A model generated the notes under the pieces. It was not told where the DNA came from and searched no databases. It worked only from the letters and a program-made list of their open reading frames with translations. A stretch of DNA of 27,357 nt from Clostridia bacterium (GTDB taxonomy: Bacteria; Bacillota; Clostridia; UBA1381), in assembly GCA_900770405.1 (NCBI GenBank), contig CAAGKL010000223.1, forward strand, positions 1-27,357, given 5' to 3'. A program made the position numbers and the translations under genes. How positions within the stretch are numbered: position 1 is the stretch's first letter; each line of letters starts with the position of its first letter. Below are positions 1 through 7,567 of the stretch, one piece after another.

Positions 1-51
1 CAAACTCCCTGCTTATAATTATCATTGCTATAATATTCCATCCCTTCCAAC

Positions 52-81
52 AAAAACATGCGCCTACCGAAGCAGACGCAT
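52..81 (-). terminator. intrinsic terminator with UUCG loop
   Basis: As minus-strand RNA, a 10-bp stem (two G-U pairs) closes a UUCG tetraloop and is followed by GUUUUUGUU. The wobble pairs only work on the minus strand, so it terminates minus-strand transcripts. Confidence 0.65.
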
Positions 82-265
82 AAAAAACGCAAACTCCGAT
101 AGTCGCCAAACTAACTTTATGTGAAGGGAGTGTACTCACAACATCATCATAAATGGAATTTGCATTTTTATCAAAAATACAAATAACAGTGTTGCGCGCA
201 AAAAGAGTATGGCTATCCCCAAAGCAACAGCACACTCATTTTCACATAATTAAGTTAGTTTGGCA
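52..265 (-). ncRNA. candidate structured non-coding RNA, about 210 nt
   Basis: A minus-strand promoter (272-300) would start transcription at about 265, exactly where a long inverted repeat begins. Bases 241-264 pair with 105-125 over about 21 bp with a 3-nt bulge, closing the 5' and 3' ends of the transcript. Inside, GAGUGU and ACACUC extend the stem, and a U/A-rich hairpin of about 11 bp (with one G-U pair) closes on GAU. A terminator with a UUCG loop (58-81, U-tract 52-56) follows. There is no convincing ORF; the longest on this strand are about ten codons. The closed-stem shape recalls 6S RNA, but I recognise no 6S consensus. It could also be a hairpin mobile element, though promoter and terminator argue for a gene. 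Confidence 0.5.
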
Positions 266-271
266 AAGATC

Positions 272-300
272 ATTATACCACAGTCTGCCTGAAAATGCAA
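272..300 (-). promoter_or_regulatory. promoter of the left-end ncRNA
   Basis: On the minus strand, TATAAT (272-277) lies 17 nt downstream of TTGCAT (295-300). The -10 is perfect; the -35 matches only the TTG of the consensus. The predicted start is at about 265, next to the inverted repeat. Confidence 0.5.
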
Positions 301-321
301 TAAGTTATCCCGAAAATGCGC

Positions 322-354
322 AAAAAAAAGACGCCGTTACATCGGCGTCTTTTT
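322..354. terminator. bidirectional terminator after serine dehydratase
   Basis: GACGCCG (330-336) pairs with CGGCGTC (343-349) around a 6-nt loop. It is flanked by eight A on one side and five T on the other, so it can work in both directions. The TAA stop of the serine dehydratase lies in the loop, so it closes the 7-gene operon. Confidence 0.85.
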
Positions 355-1563
355 GGTATTGTACAAAGCCGCGAGCCCGCCGTCGGAGGTTTCGCGGTAG
401 CGGCAGGATAAATCCCTGCCGGTCTCATACATCGTTTTAATCACAAGGTCGAGCGAAATTTTGCGCTGCCCGTAGAGCATTTCCGCAAGGCTCACCGCGT
501 CGACCGCGCGCATCGCCGCGACGGCATTGCGCTCGATGCAGGGAATTTGCACAAGCCCCAGAACCGGGTCACACGTGAGCCCGAGATGGTGCTCGATTGC
601 GATTTCCGCCGCGCACTCAATCTGCGCCCAGCCAAGCCCCTTCAGGTACGCATACGCAGCCGCCGCCATCGCGCAGGCGCTGCCGACCTCCGCCTGACAG
701 CCGCACTCCGCGCCGCTTATCGAGGCATTCGCCTTAATCAGATTTCCGACCAGCGCAGCGACCTCCAGCGCGGAGATGACCTCCTCGTCGGAATAGCCGC
801 GCTCGCGCTGCTTGAACAAAAGCACCGCCGGCAAAACCCCTGCCGAGCCGCAAGTCGGCGCGGTTGCGACGATCTCGCCGCAGGCATTCTCCTCGCTGGC
901 GGCATAGGCGTAGGCGGACAGCAGGTAAATCTCCTTCTCGTGCCCGAACTCCATCGCCGCGCCCCTTTTATGGAGCAGCCCCGCCCGGCGCATAATGCCG
1001 AGCCCGCCCGGGATAACACCCTCGGCGCCGAGCCCTGCGGCAACGGTTTTTTTCATCTGCGCAAGCACCTCGGCGAGGTATTCGCGGATTTGCGCGCCCT
1101 CGCGCAGCTCGACATAGCCGGGCAGCGTCAGCGCGTGCTCCTCGCAATAGCTGCGAATCTGCGCAAAGCTGTGCTCGGGGTAAACCGGCACGTGCGGGCG
1201 GTGCTCCTCATCGGCAAAATGTATCGCCCCGCCGCCGACGCTGCAGGCAAGCCTGTCGCAAAGCACGTCGTCGCCGCAAAAGGCGACAATGCGCATCGTA
1301 TTCGGGTGCGGCAGCTTGTCGGTCTCGGTGTCGAAGTCAATGTCAACCGGCAGTGGCTCGAATGCGCAGCGGATCGCCTTGTCGGTTCTGTGCCCGATGC
1401 CGGTTTTTGCGAGCGAGCCGTAGAGCGTGACCGCAAAGCGCGTCGCCTCCGGACAGTCGCGCCGCACCGCAAGGCACGCCGCCTCCGGACCCATCGTGTG
1501 CGAGCTTGACGGCCCTCTGCCTATGCGGTAGAGCTCGCGCAGCGAGAACATTCCGTCAGCCAT
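337..1563 (-). CDS. L-serine dehydratase, iron-sulfur, single chain
   Basis: Likely deaminates L-serine to pyruvate and ammonia with a [4Fe-4S] cluster, in the cytosol. The chain (408 aa) has the beta-type domain first, with SSSHTMGP at residues 19-26, then the alpha domain with APTCGSAGVLPA. Cys289, Cys331 and Cys342 have the 42 and 11 spacing of the three cluster ligands of the Legionella enzyme. The start is set by ATGGCTGA, where the ATG overlaps the upstream stop by 8 nt, with AGAGG six bases before it; a longer in-frame ATG at 1617 lies inside the upstream gene. It is the last gene of the operon, where it could feed an amino-acid product into pyruvate. A different hydroxy-amino-acid substrate cannot be excluded. 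Confidence 0.88.
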   Translation of the reverse strand: MADGMFSLRELYRIGRGPSSSHTMGPEAACLAVRRDCPEATRFAVTLYGSLAKTGIGHRTDKAIRCAFEPLPVDIDFDTETDKLPHPNTMRIVAFCGDDVLCDRLACSVGGGAIHFADEEHRPHVPVYPEHSFAQIRSYCEEHALTLPGYVELREGAQIREYLAEVLAQMKKTVAAGLGAEGVIPGGLGIMRRAGLLHKRGAAMEFGHEKEIYLLSAYAYAASEENACGEIVATAPTCGSAGVLPAVLLFKQRERGYSDEEVISALEVAALVGNLIKANASISGAECGCQAEVGSACAMAAAAYAYLKGLGWAQIECAAEIAIEHHLGLTCDPVLGLVQIPCIERNAVAAMRAVDAVSLAEMLYGQRKISLDLVIKTMYETGRDLSCRYRETSDGGLAALYNTKKTPM

Positions 1564-2503
1564 TGCACACCTCTTCAATCGCCGCGATAATCTGCCTGCC
1601 GTAGCCGCCGCGCACAATCTCGGACGGCTCGCCGTTAATCAGGCGGCAGAATTCAACCAGCTGGCGGTACATAAAGCCGCCGTCCTCGTGACAATCGAAG
1701 GGCTCCTCCTTGCCGTCGCGGAAAATCGACAGCTCGGTCGTGTCGTTGATGCGCGCGGTCGCGCCGGTGAAGTAGTACATATTGTCGTAGGTGGAGGAAT
1801 TGTAGCCGCAAAGCGTGACGTCGGCATAAATCCCGTTCGACATTTTAACGAAAAGCTGCGCGTGACCGTCGATGTCGCGGTCGTTGGCGATGTTGCCGAC
1901 GATGCCGTGGATTTCGGCGATGTCCGCGCCGGTCAGGTACATCAGCTTGTCGAGCGCGTGCGCGCCGTAGTTCATAATGATGCCGCCGCCGGCGGTTTTT
2001 TTGTGCAGAAACCACTCGGGGCGCTTGTCGTCGAAGTAGTTGACGGTGCGCCGCTCGCTGGCGATGGACAGCTTGCCCAGCTCGCCCGAGTTAATCATTT
2101 CTTTCAGAACGCGGTTCGCGTTGAAAAACCGCTGCACGTGCCCGACGGCGAGCTTTTTGCCGCTTTTTTTCTCTGCCTCGAGCATTTTGTCGCACTCCGC
2201 GACGGTGTTTGCCATCGGCTTTTCGACCAGCACGTCAAGCCCGTGCTCAAGGAAAAATACGCTCGCCTCGCAGTGCAGAAAGTGCGGGAGGTTGAGGATT
2301 ACGGCGGTTGCGTCGGTTTTTTCGGGGATTTCACGGTAGTCCAAAAGGTAGGGCACACCATAGCGCTCTGCCGCCTCGCGCGCCTTTTCCTCGTTCGTGT
2401 CGCAAACGGCGCAAAGGCTGCACCCGTCGTATTTGTCGATAGCGGCAAGGTGCGTGTGACCGATAATTCCGGTTCCCACAACAGCAATTTTAATCATTTT
2501 CAC
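1556..2503 (-). CDS. Gfo/Idh/MocA-family oxidoreductase
   Basis: NAD(P)-dependent sugar or inositol dehydrogenase-like protein, 315 aa, a normal family length. The N-terminal Rossmann fold starts IKIAVVGTGIIGHTH, and VEKPMA carries the family EKP motif. The C-terminal domain has the usual GGGIIMNYGAHALD segment. The start is GTG at 2503, overlapping the TetR stop as GTGA; an ATG two codons later (2497) is also served by the same AAAGGAG and may be the real start. It is translationally coupled to TetR upstream and serine dehydratase downstream. Substrate unknown; the operon suggests a sugar acid or acylamino sugar. Confidence 0.85.
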   Translation of the reverse strand: MKMIKIAVVGTGIIGHTHLAAIDKYDGCSLCAVCDTNEEKAREAAERYGVPYLLDYREIPEKTDATAVILNLPHFLHCEASVFFLEHGLDVLVEKPMANTVAECDKMLEAEKKSGKKLAVGHVQRFFNANRVLKEMINSGELGKLSIASERRTVNYFDDKRPEWFLHKKTAGGGIIMNYGAHALDKLMYLTGADIAEIHGIVGNIANDRDIDGHAQLFVKMSNGIYADVTLCGYNSSTYDNMYYFTGATARINDTTELSIFRDGKEEPFDCHEDGGFMYRQLVEFCRLINGEPSEIVRGGYGRQIIAAIEEVCNG

Positions 2504-3111
2504 TCAGCTCCTTTGAATATGTATTCAGTGATAATGTCGGTAATGTGCGCGGCGCGCTTGTCGAGCTCGGCTTTCTGCAACAAATCCCTGCCCAGAAGAT
2601 GCGACACCGTGTATATGTTGGAAAATGTCGAAAAGCAGAACATATTTATTGAAATAACTATCTGCTCAACATCGAGGTCGCTGCGGATTTTGCCGTCGGC
2701 AATCGCCTGCTGCAAAAGCTTTCTTATTCCGAAAAATAAGGTCGTGTGCAGCGTGTCGGAATTTTTTGCATAATTTAAGTTTTCCCAAAGCATAAGCCTT
2801 ACAAAGCTCGGATTTTCGGCGAGAAAATTGAAGTATTCGAGGATAATTTTCTTGACCGTTTCCGCGCCCTCGAACTTCGTTTCGGCGAGCGACTGCTCGC
2901 AGATTCCGAGCCGCGCATACACGTCCTCGAGCACCGCCTTGTATAAAAGCTCCTTGCTTTTAAAGTGTGCGTAAATGAGCTGCTTGTTGACGCCGGCGCG
3001 GGCGGAAATTTCGTCGACCCGCGCCGCCGCAAGCCCCTTATCGGCGAATTCATATTCTGCCGAGGAGAGTATCTTCCGGCGCGTTATAGCGCTTTTCAGC
3101 TTCTGTTCCAT
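2500..3111 (-). CDS. TetR/AcrR-family transcriptional regulator
   Basis: A 203-aa regulator with the TetR N-terminal helix-turn-helix: RRKILSSAEYEFADKG, then VDEISARAGVNKQLIYAHF. The helical C-terminal ligand-binding domain has no close relative I can name. The start is ATG 3111, eight bases after AAAGGAG; an in-frame GTG at 3120 would sit directly on the ribosome binding site. It is embedded between the aldolase (16-nt overlap) and oxidoreductase genes, so it is made with the pathway it probably controls. The dyad at 7247-7266 over the operon start site is its likely operator, implying autorepression relieved by a pathway ligand. Confidence 0.85.
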   Translation of the reverse strand: MEQKLKSAITRRKILSSAEYEFADKGLAAARVDEISARAGVNKQLIYAHFKSKELLYKAVLEDVYARLGICEQSLAETKFEGAETVKKIILEYFNFLAENPSFVRLMLWENLNYAKNSDTLHTTLFFGIRKLLQQAIADGKIRSDLDVEQIVISINMFCFSTFSNIYTVSHLLGRDLLQKAELDKRAAHITDIITEYIFKGAE

Positions 3112-4169
3112 TGCCGCCACTCCTTTATGTTTTCGGCGATGAAGTCATCGTCGGAAAGCTCGGGGTATGCCGCATATACGCGGTCGATTTGTGCTGACTG
3201 ACCCTCGGACATACTCTCGTCGGGGTTTAGGCAATAGGTGCATTTCATAAGCCCCTGGCGGCGCAAAACCTCGTGCAGACCGGCTATGCAGCCGGCAAAA
3301 TTATTCGCTGTATCGAAGAACGCGCTGTTCGCGTCAGTGACCTGTCCGGCGAGGGTCATAAACTCGGTCGGAATGGTGGGCTGAGACTTTGCATTTTTTA
3401 AGGTGTGGAAAATTTCGACCGCTTTTTTCGTCCAAACCGACCAGTGTCCCAAAAGTCCGCCCTCAAAGCCCTTGGTGACGGTTTCGCCGTTTTCGCGGAA
3501 GGTGTAGTCGGTGAGCAGATCGATTACAATGTTGTCGTCGTTGCCGGTGTAGAGCGTGATTTCATCGCGGCGCGGCGAAAGTGCGGCGGCGCGCACGGCG
3601 TCGATCGTCTGGTAGCGGTTGAAGGAGGCGCACTTGATTGCGACAACGTTGTCGGTCGCGCAGACTTTCTGCCAGTAATCGTAGCTGAATACCCTGCCGC
3701 CGACCGCTGTCTGAAGATAAAATGCGATGACCGGCATCTGCTCGGCGACCGCGTGCGTGCGCTCAACAAGCTCCGCCTCGCTGAGATGCCCGAGCCCGCC
3801 GGGGCTCAAAAGCACCGCATCGTAGCCGTATTTTTTTGCGAGCTTAGCCTCGGCGACCGCCTGCTCCTTCTCGCCGCAAACGCCGCAGACCTTGACAATC
3901 GTCTTGCCGGTTTTTGCCTCATAGCTGTCGATTTCGTCGGCAACGATTTTTAAAACCGGCTCAAAAAGCCCGATTTCCGGCTTTCTGATTTCAAACTGGG
4001 TCGTGTGCACCGCGGTCGCGATGCCGCCGACGCCGCAGCTGAGGTAGTAGCGCATAAGCAGGCGCTGTGTGTCCTCGTCGAGGTGTCTGTTTTCGTCGAG
4101 CGCGAGCGGTGTCGCGGGGATAACCGTGCCCTCGCGCAGAATTTTCATAGCCTTTTCGTGTCTGTCCAT
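3096..4169 (-). CDS. dihydrodipicolinate synthase-family aldolase
   Basis: A class I pyruvate-type aldolase of the DapA/NanA superfamily (TIM barrel). Lys179 in NVVAIKCASF is the expected Schiff-base lysine and Tyr151 in PVIAFYLQ the catalytic tyrosine. The 28-residue spacing is the same as in the NanA-like protein at 7568. The usual GTTGE-type motif is absent (GVGGIATAVHTTQFE), and the 357-aa length exceeds the 290-300 of DapA, so it is not the lysine-pathway enzyme. Such proteins cleave 2-keto-3-deoxy sugar acids or related compounds to pyruvate plus an aldehyde. The ATG at 4169 shares one base with the upstream stop (TGATG) after a strong AGGAGG. Confidence 0.83.
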   Translation of the reverse strand: MDRHEKAMKILREGTVIPATPLALDENRHLDEDTQRLLMRYYLSCGVGGIATAVHTTQFEIRKPEIGLFEPVLKIVADEIDSYEAKTGKTIVKVCGVCGEKEQAVAEAKLAKKYGYDAVLLSPGGLGHLSEAELVERTHAVAEQMPVIAFYLQTAVGGRVFSYDYWQKVCATDNVVAIKCASFNRYQTIDAVRAAALSPRRDEITLYTGNDDNIVIDLLTDYTFRENGETVTKGFEGGLLGHWSVWTKKAVEIFHTLKNAKSQPTIPTEFMTLAGQVTDANSAFFDTANNFAGCIAGLHEVLRRQGLMKCTYCLNPDESMSEGQSAQIDRVYAAYPELSDDDFIAENIKEWRQWNRS

Positions 4170-5185
4170 CAGTATTTTCCTCCTCGTTCCTCAAAATGTG
4201 TAGGCTTGCCGAGCGTTCTGCCGCCGTCTGAAAGCCACTCCGCCTGCCAGCGGATAAGCGTCTTTGCAGACACTGCCGGATAGCCGAATACCTCGGTCGC
4301 GAGCGCGGCATCGTTTAAGTATGCGTCACTGCCCGATTCGCCCTCGAAAATCGGCTCCTTGCCGAGATATTTTCCGAGCTCGAGCGCAGCCTTTTTAACG
4401 GAAACGGTCTCGGGGCCGGTGATGTTCATAACCTTTGCGGGCGAGGAGGCGTGCAGCAGTGCGCGCAGCGCGATTTCGTTCGCCGAGCCCTGCCAGATGA
4501 AGTTGAAGCAGGGGGTGGCAAGGCTGATCGGCTCGCCGTTTATGATTTTCTCCGCCAGGTCGAGCAGAACGCCATAGCGCAGGTCGACCGCAAAATTCAG
4601 GCGGTAGATGAATACGTTGGTGCCGTAGGCGTGGGCGGCGTATTCAAACGCGCGCTCGCGGGCAAGGCAGCTCATCGCGTACTCGCCGTTCGGGCCGGGG
4701 GCGCAGCTCTCGTCGCAGCCGCCGTCGGCAACGGGGACAATCGGGTAGATATTTCCCGAGGAAAATACGACGATGTTGGATTTCTGAAAGCGCTTCGCCA
4801 CGAACGCCGGCAGCGTCGCGTTCATCGCCCAGGTCTGCCATTCGTTGCCGTTCGTGCCGAATTTCTTGCCCGCCATATAGATGACGTTTTCGCAGTCGGG
4901 CAGCGCGGCGAGCCTGTCGGTGTCGAGCAGATCCGCCTTGATTACCTCGACACCGCTGTCCTGCATAAGCTTCACGGCGATTTCGTCGCTGCCGCGGGAC
5001 ACGCCGTAAATTTTCTTGTCAATGCCGGCAGCCTGTGCCGCCTTTTTTGCCAGCACGCACAGCGTCGTGCCCATCTTGCCTGCCGCGCCGAGCACCATAA
5101 TGTCGCCCTTGATTTTCGCGATGTCCGCGATGAGCGCCTCCGACGGCGTTGTCAGCAGTTCATTTAATTTTTCTTCTGTCCACAT
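4169..5185 (-). CDS. NAD-dependent epimerase/dehydratase-like protein
   Basis: A 338-aa extended short-chain dehydrogenase-like protein. The N-terminal VLGAAGKMGTTL is a GxxGxxG nucleotide-binding loop after a short helical lead. FSSGNIYP (141-148) supplies the serine region. At the usual YxxxK site the sequence reads YAMSC (Tyr169 to Cys173), so the catalytic lysine appears replaced. It may use an atypical mechanism or act as a non-classical reductase. The start ATG follows GAGGAG by seven bases and overlaps the M20 gene by 22 nt. Probably modifies the sugar part of the operon's substrate; this is inferred from context only. Confidence 0.75.
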   Translation of the reverse strand: MWTEEKLNELLTTPSEALIADIAKIKGDIMVLGAAGKMGTTLCVLAKKAAQAAGIDKKIYGVSRGSDEIAVKLMQDSGVEVIKADLLDTDRLAALPDCENVIYMAGKKFGTNGNEWQTWAMNATLPAFVAKRFQKSNIVVFSSGNIYPIVPVADGGCDESCAPGPNGEYAMSCLARERAFEYAAHAYGTNVFIYRLNFAVDLRYGVLLDLAEKIINGEPISLATPCFNFIWQGSANEIALRALLHASSPAKVMNITGPETVSVKKAALELGKYLGKEPIFEGESGSDAYLNDAALATEVFGYPAVSAKTLIRWQAEWLSDGGRTLGKPTHFEERGGKY

Positions 5186-6456
5186 AAATTTTCTCCTCTC
5201 AGGTAGTTAATATATTCGTCCTTTGTAAGCGCGGGGCTAAAGGATTTTTTGACATTTTGCGCGGCTTTTGCGCCGTCCGCGAGCAGCGCTGCCGCAGTGC
5301 CGGCGAGAATTTTTGCCGGGGTGATGTAGGCGGCGTGCTCGTCGGCGATTTTGAAATCGGCGCTGTGCAGCTTGCCGTAAAAGCCGCCGACTGACGGCTG
5401 GATTACCGGGATAAGGTGGCTCAGGTCGCCGATGTCGGTCGAGCCGGTGATTTCCCTGCCGAACACGAGCGCATCGCTGCCGAGCAGCCCCGCCGCAGTC
5501 TGCTCCATAACGTCGGACAGCTCGCGGCTCTCGCGCAGCGGCAGATAGCCGGAAATGCGCTCAAGCTCGGCACTTGCGCCGATAATCTGCGCCGCACCGG
5601 CAACCGAACGGCGCACTGCCTGCTCGCCCTTGGCGATGGCGTCGATGCTCGCGCCGCGCACATAGGTGTCGATGCGCACCTCGTCCGGGACGGAATTTAC
5701 CACGTCGCCGCCCTTGGTGATAATCGGGTGGATTCGGATTCTGTCCTCGTCGCGGAAGGTTTCGCGGTTGGAATGTATGCCGATAATCGCAAGCGCCGCC
5801 GCATTCAGGGCGTTTACGCCGTCGTATGGGGTGCTGCCGTGGGCGGCTTTGCCGCGGAAGGTGATGCCGGCGGCGTTAAAACCGAGGTTGTAGCCGCGCA
5901 TATATAGCTTTTCCGCGGGCTCGTCGGGCTGCGCGTGCAGCATCATCGCCATATCGACGTCGTCGAACGCGCCCTCGTAAATCAGCTGCTGCTTGCCGCC
6001 GAAAAAGTCGATTTTGCCCTCGGCGCGAAGCCCGCGGCGGTAATCGGTGTCGATGAACTCCTCCGCCGGCGTCGCCATAAAGGTGATGCTGCCGTCGAGC
6101 TCGGAGAGCACGCCGCTTTTCGCCAGCCCGTACGCCGCGCCGAGCATAGCCGCGATTTGTGCATTATGACCGCAGGCGTGGGCATTTTTGCCGCCGCAGA
6201 CGAGCGCGTCAAGCTCGCCGATTATGCAGATGTTAAAGCGCCCGCTGCCGATTTTGGCGCGCACGCCGGTCAGTGCATGCGGATATGTATAGCCGATGCC
6301 GAGCCGGTCGAATACCGAGCGGACGAGCGCGGAGGTTTTCTCCTCGCGGTAGCCGAGCTCGGGGTTTTCGCGGATTTGCCGCCCGGCGGCGATAATCTCG
6401 CCGGCGTTCTCCTCAACCGTGTCGCAAATTCTCTTTAAAATTTCGCAAGTGTTCAT
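5164..6456 (-). CDS. M20-family metallo-amidohydrolase (AbgB-like)
   Basis: A 430-aa M20 peptidase/amidohydrolase of the type that removes N-acyl groups or splits amide bonds. NAHACGHNAQ includes the metal-ligand region (Cys95, His97) and ATPAEEF (Glu132, Glu133) holds the catalytic base and a metal ligand. AAHGSTPYDGVNAL marks the start of the dimerisation domain. No signal peptide, so cytosolic. Start ATG 6456 overlaps the isomerase stop as ATGA, after GAGGTG. As the second gene of the operon it is the most obvious candidate to deacylate an incoming amino-sugar or aminoacyl conjugate. The C-terminus runs unusually far past the usual end, with a lysine-rich tail. Confidence 0.85.
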   Translation of the reverse strand: MNTCEILKRICDTVEENAGEIIAAGRQIRENPELGYREEKTSALVRSVFDRLGIGYTYPHALTGVRAKIGSGRFNICIIGELDALVCGGKNAHACGHNAQIAAMLGAAYGLAKSGVLSELDGSITFMATPAEEFIDTDYRRGLRAEGKIDFFGGKQQLIYEGAFDDVDMAMMLHAQPDEPAEKLYMRGYNLGFNAAGITFRGKAAHGSTPYDGVNALNAAALAIIGIHSNRETFRDEDRIRIHPIITKGGDVVNSVPDEVRIDTYVRGASIDAIAKGEQAVRRSVAGAAQIIGASAELERISGYLPLRESRELSDVMEQTAAGLLGSDALVFGREITGSTDIGDLSHLIPVIQPSVGGFYGKLHSADFKIADEHAAYITPAKILAGTAAALLADGAKAAQNVKKSFSPALTKDEYINYLRGENLCGQKKN

Positions 6457-7226
6457 TTTCTGCCCACCTCACAGTCGGATAAAATAGTTTGCATTATTTC
6501 GGATTCCTTTAAAAGCCCCTCAAATGAAGTGTCCTTCAGGAACTCAAAGAGCATATAAACGCGTGCATTGTTTTCGGTAAGAATTTCGGTGAATTTCGTC
6601 CATAATTCAATGCCGCCCGCCTCGCCTACCGAGTAGCGGTTCACCTTGTCGTCGATGTTGAAAATGTGCACCATTTTAAGGTGGGGCAGAAGCGATATGA
6701 GCGCGGAAAAATTTTCGTCAAGGCTCACCCAGGGATCATACTGAAAATACATTCCGAGGTTCGGCTCGCCGGCGTCCTGCATAACCCGCAGGGCGCTTTG
6801 CGCCGTGCTTGTGAGCGAATTGTTGTGGTACTCGAACGCGATGTCAATGCCGTATTCTCTCGCGATGCGGCAGATGTTTTTCGTGTCCGAAAGCATCGCC
6901 CTGTATTCCTCGGGCGAAAGCTCACTAAAGTTCTTCTCTCCGCCCCAGACGCGTATTATCGGCGCGCCGAGTGCGGCGGCTGATTTTGCATAGGGCACAA
7001 AGTCCTCGCCCGAGCCCACGCTGTAGTACGAGCCGTAGGAGGAGGTGACAAGTCCGGCAATTTGCATTTTTTCGGATACGGTTTTTGCCACGGCAATATT
7101 GCCGGGCGGAACGTGCACATCGCTGCCCCATTCCACGGCGCAAAGTCCGCACCTTTTACAGTAGTCGATAACACTGTCCGCGCTGAGCCCGCGGAAAGTT
7201 ACCGAGGTCAGTCCAAGCTTCGGCAC
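6453..7226 (-). CDS. sugar phosphate isomerase/epimerase (xylose isomerase-like TIM barrel)
   Basis: A 257-aa protein of the AP-endonuclease-2 / IolE-type TIM barrel family. It starts KLGLTSVTFRG and contains VEWGSDVHV, IRVWGG and IAFEYHNN, typical barrel strands with metal-binding Glu and His. Length matches the family. The start is GTG 7226, about ten bases after AAGGAG, because no in-frame ATG precedes the conserved strand. First gene of the operon, 43 nt from the -10 element, and linked to the next gene by ATGA. It may isomerise or dehydrate a keto-sugar; the family does not fix the substrate. Confidence 0.82.
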   Translation of the reverse strand: MPKLGLTSVTFRGLSADSVIDYCKRCGLCAVEWGSDVHVPPGNIAVAKTVSEKMQIAGLVTSSYGSYYSVGSGEDFVPYAKSAAALGAPIIRVWGGEKNFSELSPEEYRAMLSDTKNICRIAREYGIDIAFEYHNNSLTSTAQSALRVMQDAGEPNLGMYFQYDPWVSLDENFSALISLLPHLKMVHIFNIDDKVNRYSVGEAGGIELWTKFTEILTENNARVYMLFEFLKDTSFEGLLKESEIMQTILSDCEVGRK

Positions 7227-7246
7227 AAAAAATCACTCCTTTTTAT

Positions 7247-7266
7247 AAATAACTGTTTGGTTACTT
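7247..7266. promoter_or_regulatory. dyad over the operon start site, likely TetR operator
   Basis: TAAC-N6-GTTA (7250-7263, TAACTGTTTGGTTA) is a perfect dyad that extends with matching AA/TT after one mismatch. It lies between the -10 box and the first gene, over the predicted transcription start (about 7261), a classical position for repression. The operon encodes a TetR protein, the natural candidate to bind it. Confidence 0.55.
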
Positions 7267-7268
7267 TT

Positions 7269-7297
7269 ATAATAGCACCATCGCGGCGGTCTGTCAA
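7269..7297 (-). promoter_or_regulatory. sigma-A promoter of the seven-gene operon
   Basis: On the minus strand TTGACA (7292-7297) is followed after exactly 17 nt by TATTAT (7269-7274). The -35 is perfect and the -10 has one mismatch. It reads into the isomerase gene 43 nt away. Confidence 0.85.
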
Positions 7298-7474
7298 GAG
7301 TTTTTTTGAATTATTTTTACCCGGGCGATGCGGACATTAAAGTTTGAAAGCAATGTGAGCAATGAATTATCATTTTTGCGGAAAATTGCGGCATAGTTTA
7401 CCGTAGTTTCAATAAAAAAAAGCAATATAGGTAAAATGGTCGACAATATTTTTATATTATTGCGCTTTGGGGTA

Positions 7475-7483
7475 TGATATAAT
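7475..7483 (+). promoter_or_regulatory. extended -10 promoter for the NanA-like gene
   Basis: TGATATAAT gives a perfect TATAAT at 7478-7483 with the TGN extension. No good -35 stands 17 nt upstream, which suits an extended -10 promoter or one needing an activator. The rest of the 341-nt divergent region (7227-7567) is AT-rich; I see no other gene in it. Confidence 0.6.
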
Positions 7484-7567
7484 ATATTCACAAAAACAAA
7501 AACGGGAAAAGGCGGATTTTTGTCGCTTTTACCGTATATGACAAAAGAGAGGGGCTCGGATTAAGAA

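Noticed and set aside
105..264. Inverted repeat as the ends of an insertion sequence
   Set aside because: Only 116 nt lie inside, with no transposase and no flanking target duplication seen; promoter and terminator fit a structured RNA better. A MITE remains possible.
153..440. Plus-strand ORF of 95 codons at the left end
   Set aside because: It crosses the inverted repeat, the ncRNA promoter and the operon terminator, has no ribosome binding site, and ends in Arg-rich shadow sequence of the serine dehydratase.
547..1509. Long plus-strand ORF opposite the serine dehydratase, and similar long antisense ORFs at 1688-2773, 7529-8416, 12569-13660 and 22246-23124
   Set aside because: They lie opposite genes with clear family motifs, are rich in Arg/Ala/His from GC-rich codons read backwards, and show no domain of their own.
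7436..7445. GTCGACA near 7439 as a Spo0A box
   Set aside because: One mismatch to the 7-nt box, no partner site and wrong position relative to the -10 of the NanA-like gene.
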